Origin: Bacteroidota bacterium
GTDB taxonomy: Bacteria > Bacteroidota > Bacteroidia > Cytophagales > Cytophagaceae
NCBI GenBank assembly: GCA_023392125.1
Contig: JAEVZS010000028.1
Coordinates: forward strand, 1-56,912
Length of the DNA: 56,912 nucleotides
Reading direction: 5' to 3'
The notes under the pieces are model-generated. The model made no database searches. It was not told the origin of the DNA and worked only from the letters and a program-made list of their open reading frames with translations. Both the position numbers and the translations under genes were made by a program. Shown in pieces: positions 51,998-56,912 of this stretch (the stretch's first letter is position 1; every line of letters begins with the position of its first letter).

Positions 51998-52081
51998 TAT
52001 TCATCGGGTCAGTCGGTCAAATGTATGTATTATAAAGTAATTAGTCAACTAAGCTTTCTGATAAACGGTACAGAGTCTGGC

Positions 52082-52456
52082 TTATTGGCTGATTCTTATT
52101 TTTTTAGTGACATAGAAGTAGACCGAATAGATGGCAAGAAACAGAAAGCATATCATAGAGCCCAGACTTTCACGAGCTTCTTCCATGGACATGGTTTTCA
52201 TGGACATGGACTGATTGCTGAGCTCATCGCTGATCCACCGGGTCAGGGAAGGCGGAAAGGTATACAGTGAAAAGCCCAGATAGAGCAGGGCCAGCGGAAT
52301 GATCAGAAAAAACGGATAGCGACCGCGGGAAACCATAAAGCTTATTGCTGCCGGCACAAGATAAAACGGAATCCATATATACGGATCGGGATCATTGATC
52401 TGAACCAGTGCAAAAAGAATAAAAAGCAACGTGGCCAAAAGAGCTGTATATTTCAT
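52082..52456 (-). CDS. TMEM220-like small membrane protein
   Basis: 124 residues with four transmembrane segments. LFALVQINDPDPYIWIPFYLVPAA is the signature of the transmembrane 220 family. Function unknown. A Met-rich loop (MSMKTMSMEEA) lies between helices 3 and 4. Last of a three-gene minus-strand set with the 96-residue protein and the hydrolase. Confidence 0.85.
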   Translation of the reverse strand: MKYTALLATLLFILFALVQINDPDPYIWIPFYLVPAAISFMVSRGRYPFFLIIPLALLYLGFSLYTFPPSLTRWISDELSNQSMSMKTMSMEEARESLGSMICFLFLAIYSVYFYVTKKIRISQ

Positions 52457-52470
52457 GATTATATCGGTTG

Positions 52471-52761
52471 TTAAGAAGATCTGACATAGGAAACAAAGCC
52501 GGCGGCAACCAGGTTTGCGGTTTCGGCCGGTAACTGCGGATTATATCCGTGCAGCCATACAGTAAACTCATCCAGCAGGGCAGAGCTGAGGGCTTCCCTG
52601 TTTTCGACAAAGCGGTTGAATGAGGCAAATTCTATAAATACATGCAGAATATGTTCATCAAGCGATGAGCAATCGTGCTCCCTGCAATAGCGGCGAAGCA
52701 GCTTTTCCATTTCTTCCTGAAAGAAATCATATTCCAGCGCTTCATCCAATGAGCTTGCCAT
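52471..52761 (-). CDS. Small helical protein, unknown
   Basis: 96 residues, all-helical and acidic (ALEYDFFQEEMEKLLRRYCR … FVENREALSSALLDEFTVWL). No family recognised. Overlaps the end of the upstream hydrolase gene by 20 bp, indicating tight coupling. Confidence 0.6.
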   Translation of the reverse strand: MASSLDEALEYDFFQEEMEKLLRRYCREHDCSSLDEHILHVFIEFASFNRFVENREALSSALLDEFTVWLHGYNPQLPAETANLVAAGFVSYVRSS

Positions 52762-53407
52762 CGCAGATATTTTTCAGTGTGATCGGATCTATATCATGTA
52801 CGCCCTCAAAGGTAATTACTCTGAGGTCTGGTTTGAGAAGCTTCATTTCCTCCATGCGCACCATATGTTCTTCTTTCAGAAAAGGATCCTGTCTGCCATA
52901 TACAATAGTGATGTCTTTGGTCAGAAACCGGCGTATGCTGAACTCAAAGTCATGGTTGAGATCCGGTGGAAATACACCTGCCCAGAGTATGATCCGGGAT
53001 ACCGGTATATCACTCCCGGCCAGCCAGCGGCATACCGTGGCTACTCCCTGGGAGAAGCCCAGCACGTTCAGCTTTACGGAGCGCCAGTCGATCTGCTGTC
53101 CGAGCTGCGTATAGAGAGAAGTCAGAAAGTTGCTATAATCGCTGATATCGTCCTCCCGATCTGTTTTGGTCATCCAGGAGGCTCCGGTACGCCCGCTGAA
53201 TCCCTGAAGGTAAAAGCGGTGCAGGGCTTCGGGAGCGATGATAAGCGTCTCACTGTCAGAAATAATTTCAAATTTCCGGATAAAATATTCGGCCAGCTGT
53301 CCGTATCCGTGGCATACAATCCAGACATTCCGTATTGCTTCGCCCGGCTCACCGAGTGTAAAATACCTGGCTGTTTTTTGTATCTGAATAGTGTTTTTCC
53401 GTATCAT
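52742..53407 (-). CDS. Alpha/beta hydrolase (phospholipase/carboxylesterase-like)
   Basis: 221 residues from MIRKNT (53407); the frame is open to 53455 but the extra residues are not hydrolase-like. VWIVCHGYGQLAEYF (oxyanion loop), GFSQGVATVCRWLA (nucleophile Ser in G-x-S-x-G), IVYGRQDPF (Asp) and GVHDID (His) give a full triad. Cytoplasmic esterase of unknown substrate. Divergent from the saccharopine-dehydrogenase-like gene. Confidence 0.85.
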   Translation of the reverse strand: MIRKNTIQIQKTARYFTLGEPGEAIRNVWIVCHGYGQLAEYFIRKFEIISDSETLIIAPEALHRFYLQGFSGRTGASWMTKTDREDDISDYSNFLTSLYTQLGQQIDWRSVKLNVLGFSQGVATVCRWLAGSDIPVSRIILWAGVFPPDLNHDFEFSIRRFLTKDITIVYGRQDPFLKEEHMVRMEEMKLLKPDLRVITFEGVHDIDPITLKNICDGKLIG

Positions 53408-53468
53408 GCTATATAGAACAAATTTACATGAATTTGTATTACATTCAGAGAACAAAAACTGACAGGGA

Positions 53469-54791
53469 GTGAAAAAAATTGTGATTTTTGGTGCAGGGCG
53501 CTCGTCTGCAGCTCTTATTGATTATCTGACTGCACAGGCTGCTCAGTCGGACTGGCATATTACCATTGCAGACAAAGTGGCTGGTTCCGGGCTGGGTTGG
53601 CTCAGAGGCAACAGCCGGGTAGAAATTGCCGAATTTGATCTGAATGACGCACAGAAAAGAAACAGGCTGGTAGGAGAGGCGGATGTGGTTATTTCTATGC
53701 TTCCCCCCTTTATGCACGCAGAAATTGCCGGAAGCTGCCTTGTTCAGAAAAAGCATTTTATGACGGCGTCCTATGTGTCGGAAGAGATCAGAGCGATGGA
53801 TGCGGAAGCCAGGGAAAAAGATTTACTTTTTTTAATGGAAACCGGTCTGGATCCCGGTATCGATCATATGTCCGCGATGAAAGAGATCGATGCTATCCGG
53901 CAGAAAGGAGAAAAGCTCAGAGCCTTCCGGTCCTATACAGGTGGGCTGGTATCGCCCGGGTCTGATACCAACAGCTGGCACTATAAAATTACCTGGAATC
54001 CCCGCAATGTCATTCTGGCCGGTCAGGGCACGGCCACCTGGCTGGAAAACGGACGGGTCAAGTATCTTCCCTATCATCGCCTGTTTGGCAATACCGTAGG
54101 GGTCAATGTGGAAGGACATGGTATGTTCGAAGGTTATATGAACAGGGATTCACTGCATTATCCGACGCTCTACGGACTGGATACGATTGATACCTTTATC
54201 AGGGGCACACTGCGGAAAGCACCTTTTTGTGAAGCCTGGAACTGTTTTGTCCAATTGGGGATGACCAGCGATGCTTTTACGCTCAACGACTCCGAAGAGC
54301 TTACCTGGGCAGAATTTGCCGAAGCTTTTCTGCCGGAAGGCAAAGGAACCGTCAGAGAGCGCTTTATCCGTTGTCTGCAGCTGGAGGATAAACCGGAAGT
54401 CATGCGTCTGATTGATGAAAGCGGACTGTTTTCGGATCATAAAACAGGTGTGCCCTCGGCTACTCCGGCCGTGCTCCTTCAGGCATTGTTTGAAGAGGTA
54501 TGGAAAACAGAACCGGGAGACAGAGATATGATTGTCATGCAGCATCAGTTTGGGGTAGAAAACGGAGAATCCGCCTATACAAAGCATAGTTCCCTGGTAG
54601 TCTGCGGCGATGACCGGCACTCTGCTATGTCCCGTACGGTGGGTTTGCCGCTGGCTATAGCCTGTCGTCTGCTGCTGGAAGGAAAGCTGTCATTGAGAGG
54701 AGTGCAGATCCCCGTAGCCGGAGAACTGTATGAGCCGATTCTGCAGGAGCTGGAAACACTGGGTATACGCTTTGAAGAACGGACAGAGTAG
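53469..54791 (+). CDS. Saccharopine dehydrogenase-like oxidoreductase
   Basis: 440 residues from a GTG. Rossmann motif VIFGAGRSSAALIDYL, then MLPPFMHAEIAGSCL and METGLDPGIDHMSAM, followed by SYTGGLVSP…NSWHYKITW typical of saccharopine reductase/dehydrogenase C-terminal domains. It may act in lysine degradation or biosynthesis, or on a related opine; no partner gene is adjacent. No ATG lies nearby in frame, and the GTG start fits the first beta strand. Confidence 0.88.
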   Translation: MKKIVIFGAGRSSAALIDYLTAQAAQSDWHITIADKVAGSGLGWLRGNSRVEIAEFDLNDAQKRNRLVGEADVVISMLPPFMHAEIAGSCLVQKKHFMTASYVSEEIRAMDAEAREKDLLFLMETGLDPGIDHMSAMKEIDAIRQKGEKLRAFRSYTGGLVSPGSDTNSWHYKITWNPRNVILAGQGTATWLENGRVKYLPYHRLFGNTVGVNVEGHGMFEGYMNRDSLHYPTLYGLDTIDTFIRGTLRKAPFCEAWNCFVQLGMTSDAFTLNDSEELTWAEFAEAFLPEGKGTVRERFIRCLQLEDKPEVMRLIDESGLFSDHKTGVPSATPAVLLQALFEEVWKTEPGDRDMIVMQHQFGVENGESAYTKHSSLVVCGDDRHSAMSRTVGLPLAIACRLLLEGKLSLRGVQIPVAGELYEPILQELETLGIRFEERTE

Positions 54792-54799
54792 CCCGGAGG

Positions 54800-54840
54800 C
54801 TGGCCATTGGCGGCTGAGGTTCCCGAAGGCGATATCCTCA
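54800..54840 (-). repeat. Dispersed intergenic repeat, short piece
   Basis: Core CTGAGGTTCCCGAAG at 54814-54828, in the 46-bp gap between two convergent genes; possibly part of a terminator. Confidence 0.6.
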
Positions 54841-55557
54841 GAAAATCAGATAATAGGGCGCCAGCAATTCCCTGAATTTCTCAGTATACTGATTTTGCGA
54901 ATCCCTGATGATGATCGAGTCCTGCTTTGCTTCTTTGTTTGAAAAGCCGCAGTGGACTATGTCCCGCAGCGGTTTGTTGCCTTCCCTGTGAAATACCGTA
55001 TCGATCCGGTGGGCAAAAATACCGTATTGTTCCAGATGTCCGAGCAGTACGGAAGATTCATATACGGGCAGCATATAGGTAAAGCAGCCATGGGATGACA
55101 GCAGCGCAGCTACTCCTGACGCAAGCTCTGCCAGGGAGAGCGCGGTACTATGCAATGCCAGGTCCTTATGGTGATTGCCCGAGAGAAGATTATCCTCAAA
55201 AAACGGCGGATTGCTGATAATAAAATCAAAACGCGCGTTGCATGTTGTGACATAATCCTGAAATGAGGTATGCAGGACCTGCAATCGCCCGGACCAGGGA
55301 GATCCGGAAAAATTAGCTCCGGCTTCCTGCGAGGCTCCGGCGTCTATCTCTATAGCCGTAATAGTTGCTGTATCTGTTTTTTGTGCCAGCATAAGGGAGA
55401 GCAGGCCTGTACCTGTACCGATATCCAGTATGGAGCCGTGCAGGGGAGGACTGGCCGTTGCACCCAGCAGGCAGGAGTCAGTGCACACTTTCATGGCGGA
55501 CTGTGCCTGCTGTATGGCAAACTGCTTAAACCGGAAGAAGGAATTCTTTGCTCTCAT
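54838..55557 (-). CDS. TrmN6-like tRNA1(Val) A37 N6-methyltransferase
   Basis: 239 residues. Class I methyltransferase with ILDIGTGTGLLSLMLAQ (motif I) and FIISNPPFFEDNLLSG (NPPF catalytic motif for adenine N6 methylation). Early MKVCTDSCLLGA and the overall layout match YfiC/TrmN6, which modifies A37 of tRNA-Val. Related enzymes act on other tRNAs or rRNA. Confidence 0.88.
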   Translation of the reverse strand: MRAKNSFFRFKQFAIQQAQSAMKVCTDSCLLGATASPPLHGSILDIGTGTGLLSLMLAQKTDTATITAIEIDAGASQEAGANFSGSPWSGRLQVLHTSFQDYVTTCNARFDFIISNPPFFEDNLLSGNHHKDLALHSTALSLAELASGVAALLSSHGCFTYMLPVYESSVLLGHLEQYGIFAHRIDTVFHREGNKPLRDIVHCGFSNKEAKQDSIIIRDSQNQYTEKFRELLAPYYLIF

Positions 55558-56173
55558 TGCGTTCTGTAAAAATACATAAATTTTACAGGATAAGCTTCAC
55601 TAACCGCCGTGCGATAAACATTCATCTTTTTGCTTCTTTCCAACAGAGTGTTTCGGGCTTCGACAAACTCAGTTCCTGCCGGCTGTTGCATCGATATTTT
55701 TGAGCTTCGGGTTTTAAACCGCTTTCTTTGAATGATTAAAGAAAAATGCCAGTCAATGCATAGTGAAGTGAGTACCCGAAATTATATGCTATTATTATTT
55801 AAAATGTGTAAAAATATTACATGAATATTTTCGTGGTTATATTTCGAAGAAAGGTTGACCAGCCGGACATATGTATATTTACTGTGCAATTTTTTATCTG
55901 AAATGTGTTATTTACATATGTATTAATTGATGATTTTATGTCAATTAATCACGGCTTGATTTTTAATTGTGGATAATCCATATTTTGAATAAATAATTAA
56001 TTATTTAGTTTTGACCTGTTAATTTTTGTCAGCCGCTACAGGCTTAATCTTCGTATTTTTTGATTGCATCTGCATTTGTAAGAATACATATTAATCGTAC
56101 CTTTTGTATTTCATGTAATTGTATGTTTTAGTAAGAAACACATCAAAGCTGTGTTTTATAAACAATAATTAAT
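55558..56173. other. Long AT-rich intergenic region
   Basis: 616 bp without a credible gene. 55645-55735 is a degenerate dispersed-repeat unit (GGGCTTCGACAAACTCAG and a TTTTTGAGCTTCGGG-like motif). 55740-56170 is very AT-rich with many TTAATTA-type stretches and should contain the promoter of the lipoprotein gene. I found no -7 element that fits the consensus exactly. Confidence 0.5.
55645..55735 (+). repeat. Dispersed intergenic repeat unit
   Basis: GGGCTTCGACAAACTCAG resembles GGGGCTTCGACAAGCGCAG at 23623; the ATTTTTGAGCTTCGG part matches the second motif loosely. Confidence 0.45.
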
Positions 56174-56860
56174 ATGTGCGGGATAGATATGCCCTGTTTT
56201 ATCCATATATACATACGATCCATACTGTATGTGCTTTTTATAGGCTATATGACCGGATGTGGTGCTGAAGATCCTGATCAGAAACGTAAGTCTGTATCGG
56301 ATAACAGACCATATGAGCAGCCGGCAGCAATGGTTTTACCCGGAGCATATGTCGCAGAAAAAGCATCCGTGCCGGACAGTCTTACAATCAATGAATATAT
56401 GGCCTGGCTGTATGACCAGTCAGGTATGACGTATACCGAATCCGAGAATCAGGATCTTAAGGTGTCTCTGCTGTACAGACCGCAGGTACTGGAGGCGGCC
56501 ATGGCCGGCGAAACGCTCCCTGAACAGGAGTCAAAAAACGGGTATCTGTACTTTGAGCTGTCCTGGCTCGACAAGAAAATCAGTGTCAATAAAGCATCCG
56601 GAGACAGGGAGCGGCTGGCGGCCGGGATTCGTGAGTCTCTGCTGGCAGAGACAGGTTCCGGTGTGGTATACAATACAATTGTGGAAGTATTTCCTCCGGT
56701 GCTTCTCAATCAGCCAGGCAAAATGCTGGTGCTGGTACCTGCATCCTCGTTCCGGGACTGGATCGAGCTGCGCTTCAGAGGAGAAAAAACGGGGCTGGAA
56801 GACGCGGTATTGCGTCTTACCGGCGATGATATAAAGAACTTACCCAACCTTAAAATATAG
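56174..56860 (+). CDS. Predicted lipoprotein
   Basis: 228 residues. Hydrophobic leader ending in the lipobox YMTGCG (C29); translation could also start at M6. The mature part is soluble, acidic and charged (LKVSLLYRPQVLEAAM … VEVFPPVLLNQPGKMLVLVP). No family recognised. A second gene starts 6 bp downstream, so it probably heads an operon that continues out of the window. Confidence 0.75.
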   Translation: MCGIDMPCFIHIYIRSILYVLFIGYMTGCGAEDPDQKRKSVSDNRPYEQPAAMVLPGAYVAEKASVPDSLTINEYMAWLYDQSGMTYTESENQDLKVSLLYRPQVLEAAMAGETLPEQESKNGYLYFELSWLDKKISVNKASGDRERLAAGIRESLLAETGSGVVYNTIVEVFPPVLLNQPGKMLVLVPASSFRDWIELRFRGEKTGLEDAVLRLTGDDIKNLPNLKI

Positions 56861-56866
56861 TCAGGC

Positions 56867-56912
56867 ATGTTAGCATCTATACGACGATACGGCCGTGCGA
56901 TCGCCTTGTTTT
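56867..56912 (+). CDS. Start of the next gene (cut by window edge)
   Basis: Fifteen codons are visible (MLASIRRYGRAIALF), a basic start followed by hydrophobic residues, as in a signal peptide or membrane anchor. It lies 6 bp behind the lipoprotein gene. The protein cannot be identified from this piece. Confidence 0.55.
   Translation, partial: MLASIRRYGRAIALF

Noticed and set aside
55740..56170. A replication origin in the AT-rich gap
   Set aside because: No clustered DnaA-box-like 9-mers and no dnaA, dnaN or gidA genes nearby; AT-richness alone is not enough.

Overview
The window looks like a chromosomal segment of a Bacteroidota bacterium, probably a Cytophagales-like member. The evidence is an extracellular protein with a type IX secretion (Por) sorting tail at 27.2-28.7 kb, Bacteroidota-style RHS/YD-repeat proteins with DNRLRE and DUF6443-like modules, small Bacteroidota-typical conserved proteins, and a general lack of strong Shine-Dalgarno sequences. 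No phage or integrase gene is visible. Housekeeping genes (ruvC, ilvD, trmN6-like, tRNA-Ser) show that this is core chromosome carrying one accessory island.

Left part (1-14 kb, minus strand): a polymorphic toxin locus. Transcription runs right to left. It starts with a 1150-residue secreted YD-repeat protein (10.4-13.9 kb), then a 137-residue exported protein, then a DNRLRE-headed RHS protein that is split by one in-frame TAG at 6885-6887 and ends in a GIY-YIG-like toxin tip, with its immunity gene 1 bp downstream. Beyond that lies a graveyard or reservoir of at least five further toxin-tip/immunity modules (1-4.6 kb), most lacking their own RHS core. They are separated by copies of a ~185-bp repeat that carries hairpin-forming ends. 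The reading frame of the repeat runs straight into the displaced tips. Base composition falls sharply from the GC-rich RHS core to the AT-rich tips. This is the most unusual part of the window.

Middle part (14-33 kb): a Crp-like regulator with a short-chain dehydrogenase; a compact operon of TM2, DUF2752 and DUF4870-like membrane proteins with an M48 metalloprotease; two methyltransferases, one frameshifted; a siderophore-interacting reductase; a TauE/SafE exporter; an AraC regulator; and a small regulon in which an Rrf2-type Fe-S regulator, tryptophan 2,3-dioxygenase and an iron-sulfur-repair di-iron protein share a perfect 12-bp palindrome upstream. Then come an acyltransferase, a T9SS-secreted propeller-like protein, ilvD, another Crp-like regulator, a sterol-desaturase-like enzyme and tRNA-Ser(GGA).

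Right part (33-57 kb): a minus-strand envelope cluster (two GT2 glycosyltransferases, a NodB deacetylase, a flippase, a YbhN-like integral membrane protein, an orphan OppC-like permease and a SpoIIE phosphatase) facing ruvC, whose start codon lies 2 bp from that of the YbhN-like gene. It is followed by a CAP-domain protein, a DUF4139 protein, an Ldh-family oxidoreductase, the relic of a zeta-toxin-like module, a clan GH-A-like glycoside hydrolase, a fused trehalose-phosphate synthase/phosphatase, a second Rrf2 regulator, small membrane and hydrolase genes, a saccharopine-dehydrogenase-like enzyme, a TrmN6-like methyltransferase and a lipoprotein. A family of degenerate intergenic repeats with a 15-nt core is scattered from 20.7 to 55.7 kb.

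All family assignments come from motif recognition by eye; no database search was possible.
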